Part shown: positions 7,516-14,535 of the stretch, in pieces
How positions within the stretch are numbered: position 1 is the stretch's first letter
How the letters are laid out: each line of letters starts with the position of its first letter
From: JBBDWJ01 sp040902925
GTDB taxonomy: Bacteria > Acidobacteriota > Terriglobia > Bryobacterales > UBA6623
Length of the DNA stretch: 30,166 nt
NCBI GenBank assembly: GCA_040902925.1
Contig: JBBDWJ010000162.1
Location: 1 to 30,166, forward strand
Direction of reading: 5' to 3'
The notes under the pieces: model-generated
Told to the model about the DNA's origin: nothing
Seen by the model: only the letters and a program-made list of their open reading frames with translations
The model's database searches: none
Program-made: the position numbers and the translations under genes

Positions 7516-8312
7516 CGGGCATAAAGCAGCGCGTCGCCGCAGACTTCCACCGCCAGGTCGTCGCAGCAGTTCTCGCGCTCGGCGCGAATCCGCCGCCCGA
7601 CCCACCATACCGCCGGATGATAAAACAGCAAGGTTTCGATCGCCGTCTGGAACAGGTTAACCAGATAATCATGCCGGCGGATGTGCGCCAGCTCATGGGC
7701 CAACAGCGCCTCGAGCTGTTGCGGCGACAACCCGCCGAGGGCCGCTACCGGCAATAAAACCACCGGTTTGAGCCATCCGATGACTGCCGGCGCCTGCGCC
7801 GCCGCGGACTCACGCAATTGGACCAGGCGGGCAATGCCCAAGCGGCGCGCCAGACGCGCCAACTGCTGCTGCCCGGCGTCATCCGCCGGACGAGAAGCCT
7901 GCCGCCTCAGACGCTGCACCACTACCCAGCCGCCCAGCGAGCGGATACCGAGCAGGCACACTCCCGCGAACCAAAAATACACAAGCAAGGATAGGTAGCT
8001 CGAAATACGGGCCGCGGGCGGACTTGCCACTTCCGGGCTGGTAAAAACTTTCGTGATCCCGGTTGCGGCGACGGCGGCGGTCGCCTGGGGCTCAAACCGC
8101 GCGCCCGACGGCGTCGCCTCGGAGTACAGCCACGCAAAAGTCCCCGCCGCGCAGGCCAGCATCAGCAGCATCGCGCCGCACGCAGCGGCGTATCGCGCCC
8201 GAGCCGTAGTCTCCCGCAAGGCCGGGTTCGCGGCGGCAAGCAGGAAAGCGATGGCCGCTCCCTGCCACAGAAAATGAAGTAGGGTCCAGCCCAATGCGTC
8301 GATAGCCGTCAT
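7410..8312 (-). CDS. N-terminal half of BlaR1/MecR1-like M56 membrane peptidase (frameshifted)
   Basis: The intact portion runs to about residue 266 and then reads out of frame to a premature stop. It has TM helices at residues ~5-26 and ~40-63, another at ~106-124, and the zinc-peptidase motif HELAH at 206-210, followed by IRRHDYLVNLFQTAIETLLFYHPAVWW and ERENCCDDLAV, all typical of M56 sensor peptidases. In the BlaR1/BlaI scheme the sensor is activated by a signal and leads to repressor cleavage. Its start overlaps the blaI stop by four bases, so the pair is translationally coupled. CCCGGGG at 7513-7519 has one G too many: removing it restores YARALARLEQF. Sequencing error or a real inactivating mutation are both possible. 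Confidence 0.85.
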   Translation of the reverse strand: MTAIDALGWTLLHFLWQGAAIAFLLAAANPALRETTARARYAAACGAMLLMLACAAGTFAWLYSEATPSGARFEPQATAAVAATGITKVFTSPEVASPPAARISSYLSLLVYFWFAGVCLLGIRSLGGWVVVQRLRRQASRPADDAGQQQLARLARRLGIARLVQLRESAAAQAPAVIGWLKPVVLLPVAALGGLSPQQLEALLAHELAHIRRHDYLVNLFQTAIETLLFYHPAVWWVGRRIRAERENCCDDLAVEVCGDALLYARGAGAAGTVPPRDAAVGHGVESRVPGASHSAAPDS

Positions 8313-8698
8313 TTCGTCCCTCGCTCGAACTCATCCAAAATCCGCCGGATCTCCGCCAGCTCCTCGGGCGTCGCCCGCTTTGCCGCCAGCGCCTGCATCA
8401 CCAGCTCGCTGGCGGACCCCCCGAAAGCCCGCTCGACCAGGTCCCCGACAAGCTGCCGCTGCGTGTCCTGCCGGCGGCCCGCCGCCTCATACACGTGCGC
8501 CCGCTGGTCCTCGTTCCGCGCGACCAGGCCCTTCTCGGCCATGATCTGCATCAGCTTCAGGACGGTCGTGTACCCGGTCGGTTTGGTCCGGTTCAGCTTT
8601 TCGTAAACTTCACGAACGGTAGAAGGCCCCTGGGACCACAGCACCCGCAGAATTTCCAACTCCGAAGCCGTCGGCCGCGGAAGGTCCGGTTTCGCCAT
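8309..8698 (-). CDS. blaI: BlaI/MecI-family transcriptional repressor
   Basis: A 129-residue winged-helix protein: LPRPTASELEILRVLWSQGPSTVREVYEKLNR and TGYTTVLKLMQIMAEKGLVARNE form the DNA-binding domain, and the C-terminal helices after DTQRQLVGDLVERAFGG are the dimerisation part. BlaI repressors bind as dimers and are inactivated by proteolysis dependent on the M56 partner, here encoded immediately downstream with a four-base overlap. The frame is open 56 codons upstream, but the MAKPDLPRPT start matches the family and lies just after a promoter with operators. The resulting mRNA would have almost no 5' UTR. No beta-lactamase gene is nearby, so the regulon is not obviously antibiotic resistance. 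Confidence 0.92.
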   Translation of the reverse strand: MAKPDLPRPTASELEILRVLWSQGPSTVREVYEKLNRTKPTGYTTVLKLMQIMAEKGLVARNEDQRAHVYEAAGRRQDTQRQLVGDLVERAFGGSASELVMQALAAKRATPEELAEIRRILDEFERGTK

Positions 8699-8705
8699 AC
8701 GCCTA

Positions 8706-8734
8706 CGATAATACGAAGTTATTCGTAGTGTCAA
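8706..8734 (-). promoter_or_regulatory. blaI promoter, probably giving a near-leaderless mRNA
   Basis: A consensus -35 TTGACA (8729-8734) is followed after exactly 17 bases by TTATCG (8706-8711); TATTAT with a 15-base spacer is an overlapping alternative -10. Initiation about 7 bases downstream would fall at roughly 8699, right at the ATG at 8698. Confidence 0.6.
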
Positions 8735-8747
8735 CGAAAATTTTCGT
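8712..8747. promoter_or_regulatory. Two palindromic BlaI-type operators
   Basis: Operator 1 (8712-8727) is TACGAA-GTTA-TTCGTA and fills the spacer between -35 and -10. Operator 2 (8734-8747) is the perfect palindrome ACGAAAATTTTCGT and abuts the -35 box. Both share the half-site ACGAA. Position and symmetry fit autorepression by the adjacent BlaI protein. Confidence 0.6.
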
Positions 8748-9079
8748 ACTTCATTGCCCCGCCCACATCTGACGCGCCAAGTTGAAATCGCCGCAGGCGA
8801 TCTGGACCCCATCCGCAAGGGTGGGGCCACTAACTTGAATGGTTCGTTCTCCCTTGAAAGGGTCATTCCATTGGACGAACGCCGCTAAGCCGAACACGCC
8901 GAGAGTCAGTCAGAAAAATGACTATGCGGGCATAACGGTAAGAATGTTACCGAAGTAGGGATACGCTGGGGAGCACCCTTGCGGGTGAGGTTCGGAGCAC
9001 CTGCGGCGATTTTCCATCACCGGGATAGTCTTGAGCCTTCGCGCAGAAGGGTCCGCCTAGCTTAGAATTCAGTCAAGGC
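8748..9079. other. Intergenic region with small hairpins, no gene seen
   Basis: This stretch between the divergent blaI and GNAT genes holds a CCCCATCC-GCAA-GGGTGGGG hairpin with a GNRA loop (8807-8826), a CGGTAA / TTACCG hairpin near 8935-8952, and a CACCC-TTGC-GGGTG hairpin near 8974-8987. CCGCAAGGGTG at 8813-8823 is the exact reverse complement of 8974-8984. None has a T-tract. I recognise no riboswitch or RNA gene. Confidence 0.35.
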
Positions 9080-9683
9080 ATGCGCAACCTGGAGTTTCAT
9101 CCCCTGACAATCAGCCGCTGGCCGGATCTCGAAAAACTTTTCGGCGAACGAGGCGCCTGTGGAGGCTGCTGGTGCATGTGGTGGCGGCTCACCCGCAGCG
9201 ACTGGGAACGCAACAAAGGCGAGCCGAACAAAGCAGCGTTTCACGGCCTGGTCGAGTCCCAAACACCACTTGGCGTGCTCGCTTTCCTGGACGGCCAGCC
9301 CATCGGCTGGTGCGCCGTCGGACCGCGGGAGACTTTGGCGTCATTAGCGCGTTCGCGAGTTCTCGCGCCGCTGGACGAGAAACCCGTGTGGTCGGTGACC
9401 TGCTTTTTCGTGGCGCGGCCGTATCGAAAACGCGGCGTTGCGGTGAAGTTACTCAAAGCAGGCGTTGAGTAACGCCCGGTCTCAAGGAGCGCGCATCGTC
9501 GAGGGCTATCCGACCCAAACCCGCAAATCCTCGGTGCCGGACGTTTTCGCCTTCATGGGCCCGGTGCCGCTGTTCGAGAAAGCGGGGTTCCGCGAGGTCG
9601 CCCGGCGGTCGGCGAACCGGCCGTTCATGCGGAAGAACGTTCGGCCTACTCGGCGTCGGGATTTCAAGCAACCCGCATCCTAG
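9080..9683 (+). pseudogene. GNAT-family N-acetyltransferase with a one-base frameshift
   Basis: The first part (to 9472) reads MRNLEFHPLTISRWPDLEKLF, then GGCWCMWWR, PIGWCAVGPRE and VTCFFVARPYRKRGVAVKLL, the acetyl-CoA-binding core of a known GNAT subgroup. It stops at TAA (9470-9472). The next frame continues YARSQGARIVEGYP, FAFMGPVPLFEKAGFREVARRS and NRPFMR, the expected C-terminal half. Removing one A from GAGTAACGCC rejoins them as VEYARSQGARIVEGYP, giving about 200 residues. The reading error is therefore one inserted base at 9471-9472. Such enzymes acetylate small molecules; the substrate is not predictable. Real pseudogene versus assembly error cannot be decided from sequence alone. 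Confidence 0.82.
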
Positions 9684-9915
9684 CGTTTTCGTTCCGCGGC
9701 CTAGTCTAGCCCAGGCCGTATGTCCCGAGCGGCAGCGATTTCTGTGACAGATTCCGAGTCTCGGGTGGGCATGACGACAATGGAGCCGGCATCCAATCTG
9801 ATTGGTGCCGACGGCTCGACTGGGATCGATAGCTAGTCCTAGCTGTTATCCCCTTATATCCCCGCCTCAGTTTCAAACGCGGGGTGAGTTATCCTGAAAG
9901 TATCGGAGGCGTTTC

Positions 9916-10377
9916 GTGGGATCACCGCAATCGGACGAACTAAAGGACTTCCTCTTATCGCGGCAGCATCGGGAGCCTGTGAACGAGATTGACTGGGTAG
10001 AACGCCGTCAGGAATGGTTTGATGCTGTGGAGCGCCTCTACCGCCAGGTCACCGACGAATTGCTGGCCGATTCCATCGCTCAAGGCCTCGTGACCGTGTC
10101 CCGAAACGAGAAGGTAATCGAGGAAGAATACCTGGGTACGTACAGCGTGTCAGAGCTCGTTCTCGATGTCAGTGGGGAAAACGTCCGATTCTCACCGAAG
10201 GGGCGCAACATCATAGGAGCCAACGGGCGCGTCGATCTGGTTGGTGAACTGGATGTAATGACGCTGATTCTGGAACCCAACGGGCATTGGGATATTGTTC
10301 TTTCTCGCGTTCCCCGTCACGCGGTCGCTCTCGACCGCAAGACGTTAACCGACGCGTTGCGGAGAGTCATGCGCTGA
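9916..10377 (+). CDS. Hypothetical protein, first gene of a cassette with a HEPN-motif protein
   Basis: A 153-residue protein from GTG with a good GGAGG site seven bases upstream. It has no signal peptide or TM segment. The N-terminus is helical and charged (EIDWVERRQEWFDAVERLYRQVTDELL); the middle, with EYLGTYSVSELVLDVSGENVRFSPKGRNIIGANGRVDL, looks beta-rich and ends in WDIVLSRVPRHAV. I do not recognise the family. Only three bases separate its stop from the next gene, so the two are cotranscribed and probably functionally paired, perhaps as antitoxin or immunity partner of the HEPN protein (inference). Base composition is less GC-rich than in flanking core genes, suggesting acquisition. Confidence 0.8.
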   Translation: MGSPQSDELKDFLLSRQHREPVNEIDWVERRQEWFDAVERLYRQVTDELLADSIAQGLVTVSRNEKVIEEEYLGTYSVSELVLDVSGENVRFSPKGRNIIGANGRVDLVGELDVMTLILEPNGHWDIVLSRVPRHAVALDRKTLTDALRRVMR

Positions 10378-10380
10378 CGT

Positions 10381-10923
10381 ATGCAAGGTTTCGAAGCGGA
10401 GCGACTCCAGGACTTGGGTAAGGTGTTGCTTTGGTACGAGCTTCAACTGTCCCTATTGAATGAAGAGGACAGGCGGCTCCCGCAACTCCTGCTAACCGGC
10501 CCGATTCCCGAACGGTACCTTGACTCCAGCCTGGATGAGTTGCGCAGGCAATTCGCTCAGGCCAGGGAACTCCTTCGACACGCAGCCATGTTGCATATGC
10601 TCACGACCGCCGAGGCGCTGGTCCGAGTGGACTTTGAGGACCTTTCGAGACGAAGGATCAATCCCAAGATCTCCCGCCGCTTCCGCAGGATTGGACGGGA
10701 GCGCGGCAAGAAAATTAGGCTACACCAAGATATTCTTGACACGTGGGTCGAGGTGTATCCGGAAACGGCTCGTTCTATTCGGCAATTCAAAGACGTCCTG
10801 CGTCTGCGCGATTGGCTTGCCCACGGTCGCTACTGGAATCTGAAGATCGGCCGCCCCTATGAAGTGAGCGACGTTTTTGATATTGCGTCCGAGATGTTGA
10901 GTAGGATGGAGGATGTGGGCTGA
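10381..10923 (+). CDS. HEPN-motif protein, possible RNase-type effector
   Basis: A 180-residue, almost all-helical protein. Near the C-terminus it has LRLRDWLAHGRYWN, in which R143-x4-H148 matches the Rx4-6H signature of HEPN domains; many HEPN proteins are metal-independent RNases in toxin-antitoxin, abortive infection and CRISPR-linked systems. A basic patch (SRRRINPKISRRFRRIGRERGKK split by one turn, residues 89-111) may bind nucleic acid. It starts three bases after the preceding gene. Composition is less GC-rich than in flanking genes. The HEPN call rests on one motif and predicted helicity, and the toxin role is inference; a non-catalytic HEPN scaffold is an alternative. Confidence 0.7.
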   Translation: MQGFEAERLQDLGKVLLWYELQLSLLNEEDRRLPQLLLTGPIPERYLDSSLDELRRQFAQARELLRHAAMLHMLTTAEALVRVDFEDLSRRRINPKISRRFRRIGRERGKKIRLHQDILDTWVEVYPETARSIRQFKDVLRLRDWLAHGRYWNLKIGRPYEVSDVFDIASEMLSRMEDVG

Positions 10924-11138
10924 CCAAACTCAGCATGTGCTGGCACCTGATGACCCTGCACGAAAAACTCTTTCTCCCGTCCGCGCCGTCGCCATTGCCG
11001 GCGATGCACCGGGGCTGCGGATTTCTCCATCCGGGGTAAGACCCCCTGAAAGGCGCCAAGATCCGATCGGCGAGTCCGGCGTTACGAACCCAATCCCGAT
11101 TCTGCCGATGCTACAATGAGTCTTTCCCGAAAACATTG

Positions 11139-12533
11139 ATGAAGATAGGGTTTGTCAGTCTGGGCTGTCCCAAGAATCTGGTTGACAGCGAAGTCATGAT
11201 GGGGCTGGTCGAGTCGCGCGGCCATGAGTTGACCGTGCGTCCGTCCGAGGCCGACGCCATCGTTGTTAACACGTGCAGTTTTATCGATCCGGCCAAGCAG
11301 GAATCGATCGATACGATCCTGGAGATGGCCGAGTATAAGAGATTCGGCCAGGCGCGGCGGCTTGTTGTGGCGGGCTGTCTGGTGGAGCGCTTCCGCGATG
11401 AGCTTCGCGAGCGAATTCCCGAAGTGGACGCCGTGCTCGGCACCAACGAGCTCGAACACATCGTGGCGCACTGCGAAGGCATCGAGGTCGAAAGCGCACC
11501 GCCCGAGCCCTACCTCTATCACGACTTCACGCCGCGGCGGCTTTCGACGCCCCGGCATATGGCCTACGTCAAGATCAACGAAGGCTGCGACCATCCCTGC
11601 ACGTTTTGCATCATCCCGAAGTTCCGGGGACGCTTTCGCAGCCGGCGGTTCGAATCGGTCGTGCGCGAAGCCGAAAGCCTGTTCAGCCAGGGTGTCGGCG
11701 AGATCAACCTGATCGGGCAGGACACCACTGCCTATGGCGAGGATCTCGGGATCGAAGACGGTCTGCCGAGCTTGCTCGCGCGGCTGGCGCGGATCGAAAA
11801 TCCGGGCTGGATTCGTTTTCTCTACGCTTATCCCAATCGAGTCACGCAAAAGCTGCTCGACACCATCGCGGCGCACGACGCGATCTGTAACTACATCGAT
11901 ATTCCGCTGCAGCACGCCAGTGCCGCCGTGTTAAAGCGCATGAAACGCGGAGCCAGCGGCGATATCTTTCTGAAGCTGATCGAGCGCATCCGAAAAACGA
12001 TCCCCGGCGTCGGCATTCGCACCAGCTTCATCGCCGGGTTTCCGGGAGAATCCGATCAGGACTTCGACGAGTTGTGCCAATTCGTTGAAGCGGCGCAGTT
12101 CGACCGCGTCGGAGTGTTTCGCTATTCCGACGACGACACAAGCGAGAGCTACCATCTCGACAGCAAAGTGGACAACCGCACGATCTATAACCGCCAGCGG
12201 CGTCTGATGGCGCTGCAAAAAAAGATCTCCCGCGCGCGCAACCGCGCCCTCGTGGGAGGGCGTTTCCGCATGCTGATCACCGGGCCCTCGCCGGAAACCG
12301 AGCTGTTGTGGGAAGGCCGGATCGAGACGCAAGCCGAAGAGATCGATGGCAAGACCTACCTGACGGATTTTGGGGACAACGAGCCCCAGCCCGGTAGTTT
12401 CGGGGTCGTGCGGATTGAGCGCGCCTCGGACTACGATCTGTTCGGCGTGCTCGAAAGTGTCGAAGCGAAACCCGCGGCAGCGTTCGGCTCCGCGGTTGAG
12501 ACGTCATCCGCTTTGTTGCCGATCCTGCAGTAG
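11139..12533 (+). CDS. rimO: Ribosomal protein uS12 methylthiotransferase
   Basis: About 464 residues, a radical-SAM methylthiotransferase that modifies the conserved Asp of ribosomal protein uS12. The N-terminal MTTase domain has Fe-S ligands at C10 (SLGCPKNLVDSE), C46 (VVNTCSFID) and C80 (VVAGCLVERF). The radical-SAM CxxxCxxC motif is C150-DHP-C154-TF-C157. The C-terminal part carries a TRAM-like domain. SLGCPKNLVDSE and NEGCDHPCTFCIIP favour RimO over MiaB. The ATG at 11139 follows an in-frame TTG. A TACAAT box lies at 11112-11117 without a convincing -35. The gene heads a plus-strand run with yacG 11 bases downstream. Confidence 0.96.
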   Translation: MKIGFVSLGCPKNLVDSEVMMGLVESRGHELTVRPSEADAIVVNTCSFIDPAKQESIDTILEMAEYKRFGQARRLVVAGCLVERFRDELRERIPEVDAVLGTNELEHIVAHCEGIEVESAPPEPYLYHDFTPRRLSTPRHMAYVKINEGCDHPCTFCIIPKFRGRFRSRRFESVVREAESLFSQGVGEINLIGQDTTAYGEDLGIEDGLPSLLARLARIENPGWIRFLYAYPNRVTQKLLDTIAAHDAICNYIDIPLQHASAAVLKRMKRGASGDIFLKLIERIRKTIPGVGIRTSFIAGFPGESDQDFDELCQFVEAAQFDRVGVFRYSDDDTSESYHLDSKVDNRTIYNRQRRLMALQKKISRARNRALVGGRFRMLITGPSPETELLWEGRIETQAEEIDGKTYLTDFGDNEPQPGSFGVVRIERASDYDLFGVLESVEAKPAAAFGSAVETSSALLPILQ

Positions 12534-12544
12534 GAGTTTCGCCG

Positions 12545-12748
12545 GTGGCTGCGAAAACCATCAAGAGATGCCCTATTTGTGGCGAACCGACCGACCCGAA
12601 ATTGCGCGATTACCCGTTTTGTAGCAGCCGCTGCCGCACGATCGACTTGGGTAATTGGTCGGCGGAAAAGTACGTCGTGCACCGTCCGCTCAATGAGGCG
12701 GATGAGGAGTCAAAGTCCTCGGGAGCGGAGGATAGCGAAGAGGCATAG
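12545..12748 (+). CDS. yacG: DNA gyrase inhibitor / zinc-binding protein YacG
   Basis: A 67-residue zinc-ribbon protein. The four cysteines CPIC and CSSRC, followed by RTIDLGNWSAEKYVV, match the YacG family, whose E. coli member binds zinc and inhibits gyrase through GyrB. The start is GTG with TAGGAG eight bases upstream. The acidic C-terminal tail (EADEESKSS onward) is typical. It lies 11 bases after rimO and is probably cotranscribed with it. Confidence 0.92.
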   Translation: MAAKTIKRCPICGEPTDPKLRDYPFCSSRCRTIDLGNWSAEKYVVHRPLNEADEESKSSGAEDSEEA

Positions 12749-12821
12749 TTGGCTGGATAGTTCCTGACCTTGGGACCGTCACCGTTCTCGCCAGCATCGA
12801 AAATGAGGACACGCTTCGGGG

Positions 12822-12875
12822 GCAACGGTGGCTGCCCTCCGTGCACGCTGAGCAACGGTGACCCCGCGCACGCTG
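12822..12875. repeat. Degenerate two-copy direct repeat in the yacG-pgpA gap
   Basis: GCAACGGTG occurs at 12822-12830 and 12852-12860, and GCACGCTG at 12843-12850 and 12868-12875, giving two imperfect copies of a ~25-30-base unit. It lies just before the palindrome at 12892-12911. No coding sense seen. Confidence 0.45.
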
Positions 12876-12891
12876 CGTGAGTCCATCCGAC

Positions 12892-12911
12892 GACAGACAA
12901 GATTGTCTGTC
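12892..12911. repeat. 20-base palindrome (REP-like), copy 1
   Basis: GACAGACA-AGAT-TGTCTGTC, a perfect 8-4-8 stem-loop. The copy at 30146-30165 has the same architecture and outer bases (GACAG / CTGTC) with compensating changes inside the stem. It is followed by CTCACTTC rather than a T-run, so terminator function is weak at best. Confidence 0.6.
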
Positions 12912-12934
12912 TCACTTCTTGAGAAGGAACCTGG

Positions 12935-13444
12935 TTGAACGCACCGACCCTGTCGAAAACGCCGCCGCCCAGCACGGACACACGCACGCGGCTTGCGACC
13001 CTGCTGGCAACGTGGGGCGGCATCGGATACGCGCCGATCGCGCCCGGCACCGCCGGCTCGTTGGCGGCACTGCTTATGGGCGTGCTGGCCGTGTGGGCCG
13101 GACTGCCGGTGTGGAGCCTGGCGATTGCCGCCGCGGCCTTGTTCTTTCCCGCTTGCTGGGCGGCGGGCATCGTCGAGTGTTGCGTGGCGGCCACCGATCC
13201 GAGCGAGGTCGTGGTCGATGAGGTCGTCGGACAGTGGCTCGCGCTGGCGGCGATTGATCCAACCAACTGGCTGCACTGGGCGGTGGCCTTCGCGGCCTTT
13301 CGGGCCTTCGACGCGCTCAAACCCTTTGGCATCCGGCGCCTGGAGCGTTTGCCGGACGGCTACGGCGTGCTTGCGGATGACGCCGCGGCTGGCTTGTGCG
13401 CTATGATTGTTGTGGCAGGATTGCGAGGGCTCACCACGGGGTGA
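12935..13444 (+). CDS. pgpA: Phosphatidylglycerophosphatase A
   Basis: A 169-residue membrane enzyme that dephosphorylates phosphatidylglycerophosphate to phosphatidylglycerol. Family motifs are GGIGYAPIAPGTAGSLAAL near the N-terminus, EVVVDEVVGQWLAL in the middle, and RAFDALKPFGIRRLERLPDGYGVLADDAAAGL near the C-terminus. Hydrophobic segments lie between them. The start is TTG with AAGGA seven bases upstream. The first ~18 residues are polar and probably cytoplasmic. The gene lies between yacG and the IPT/NHL gene on the same strand. Confidence 0.93.
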   Translation: MNAPTLSKTPPPSTDTRTRLATLLATWGGIGYAPIAPGTAGSLAALLMGVLAVWAGLPVWSLAIAAAALFFPACWAAGIVECCVAATDPSEVVVDEVVGQWLALAAIDPTNWLHWAVAFAAFRAFDALKPFGIRRLERLPDGYGVLADDAAAGLCAMIVVAGLRGLTTG

Positions 13445-13503
13445 GGACGGGGCCGGATGGCCAAAATCGGGCCTCCGCCAGTGTCTTGTCCGCAACGACA
13501 AGG

Positions 13504-14535
13504 ATGAGTTCGAACCCAGCCAACAATACCCGGCCTCAGATCGAGAGTGTCACTCCTCCGGCGGCCATATCGGGCGGCGAGTTTGAAATTCGCGGCCACG
13601 GTTTTACGGCCAACGGCAACCCGCGAGTGCGCGCCCGTCTCGGTCGCGTCAACGCTCGCCTGGTCGTCGGCGGCAGCCGCTATGTAGTGGTGCGCGTGCC
13701 CGAGGACGCGACCGAAGGCGAGATCGTCGTCGAGAACGCCTCGAGCGCCAGCCACCCGTTCGACTGCGCGATCGGGCTGACGATCGCTGAAAACCTGCAT
13801 CCGGTCGCCAACCCTGCCGTCGATAGCGACGGCAACGTCTTCACCACGCGCAGCGGCACGCGCGGCGAAAAGCTTCCGGTGTCGGTTTTTAAAATCGATC
13901 TGAATTCCGACGTTAAGCCGTTTATCTCCGACATCGTCAACCCCACCGGCTTGATCTTCAACCACGAAGGCACGCTGCTGATCTCGGGGCGCAACAACGG
14001 TACGATTTACGCCGTAACCCGCGGTGGACAGATGGAAGTCTACGCCGAGGGCATGGGCGTCGCCACCGGGCTTGCGCTCGACCGCGACCAGAACCTCTAC
14101 GTCGGCGACCGCACCGGGACGATCTTCAAGATCAGTCCCGACCGGCAGATCTACGTTTTCGCCACGATGGAGCCTTCCATATCGGCATACCACCTGGCGA
14201 TGGGGATCGACGGTTATCTTTACGCCAGTGGTCCCACGACATCAAGCTTCGATAGCGTGTACCGCATCACGCCGAAGGGCGAGGTCGAGATTTACTATCG
14301 CGGTTTCGGCCGGCCGCAAGGGCTCGTTTTCGACGAGCGCAACAACCTCTACGTGGCCGCGTCCCACGCTGGCCGCAAAGGCGTGTTCCGCATCACACCC
14401 GATCAAAAGCTAGAGCAGGTCATCTCCGGACCAGGCATTGTCGGGCTCGCTTTCCTTCCGGCTCAAGAAATGATTCTGGCAACCAACAGCACGATCTATC
14501 GGGTCGAGACGGCCGGTTGGTTGAATCGGAAGTGA
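13504..14535 (+). CDS. IPT/TIG plus NHL-type beta-propeller protein
   Basis: About 343 residues from the ATG at 13504; the frame is open further upstream inside pgpA, but this start gives the natural N-terminus. Residues ~8-90 form an IPT/TIG Ig-like domain (IESVTPPAAISGGEFEIRGHGF). The rest has repeated NHL/SMP-30-like blades such as NPAVDSDGNVFTT, TGLALDRDQNLYVGDRTG, LAMGIDGYLYAS and QGLVFDERNNLYVA. There is no signal peptide, so it appears cytoplasmic, unusual for this architecture. The stop overlaps the cinA start by four bases (GTGA), which indicates coupled translation. No enzymatic role can be assigned; a binding or scaffold role is inferred. Confidence 0.85.
   Translation: MSSNPANNTRPQIESVTPPAAISGGEFEIRGHGFTANGNPRVRARLGRVNARLVVGGSRYVVVRVPEDATEGEIVVENASSASHPFDCAIGLTIAENLHPVANPAVDSDGNVFTTRSGTRGEKLPVSVFKIDLNSDVKPFISDIVNPTGLIFNHEGTLLISGRNNGTIYAVTRGGQMEVYAEGMGVATGLALDRDQNLYVGDRTGTIFKISPDRQIYVFATMEPSISAYHLAMGIDGYLYASGPTTSSFDSVYRITPKGEVEIYYRGFGRPQGLVFDERNNLYVAASHAGRKGVFRITPDQKLEQVISGPGIVGLAFLPAQEMILATNSTIYRVETAGWLNRK

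Noticed and set aside
7500..7520. Programmed ribosomal frameshifting in the M56 gene
   Set aside because: No canonical slippery heptamer followed by a pseudoknot was seen; a one-base homopolymer insertion explains it more simply.
8309..8312. A beta-lactam resistance locus
   Set aside because: BlaI and an M56 protein are present, but no beta-lactamase or PBP2a-like gene is in the window; such pairs in Acidobacteriota often regulate other functions.
8807..8987. Possible riboswitch between blaI and the GNAT gene
   Set aside because: Several small hairpins, but no conserved riboswitch core recognised and no terminator or sequestrator near either start.
10466..10490. Possible third copy of the 20-base palindrome inside the HEPN gene (gacaggcggctcccgc)
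   Set aside because: Only the left arm and loop resemble the element; the right arm is missing, and the bases encode normal protein sequence.
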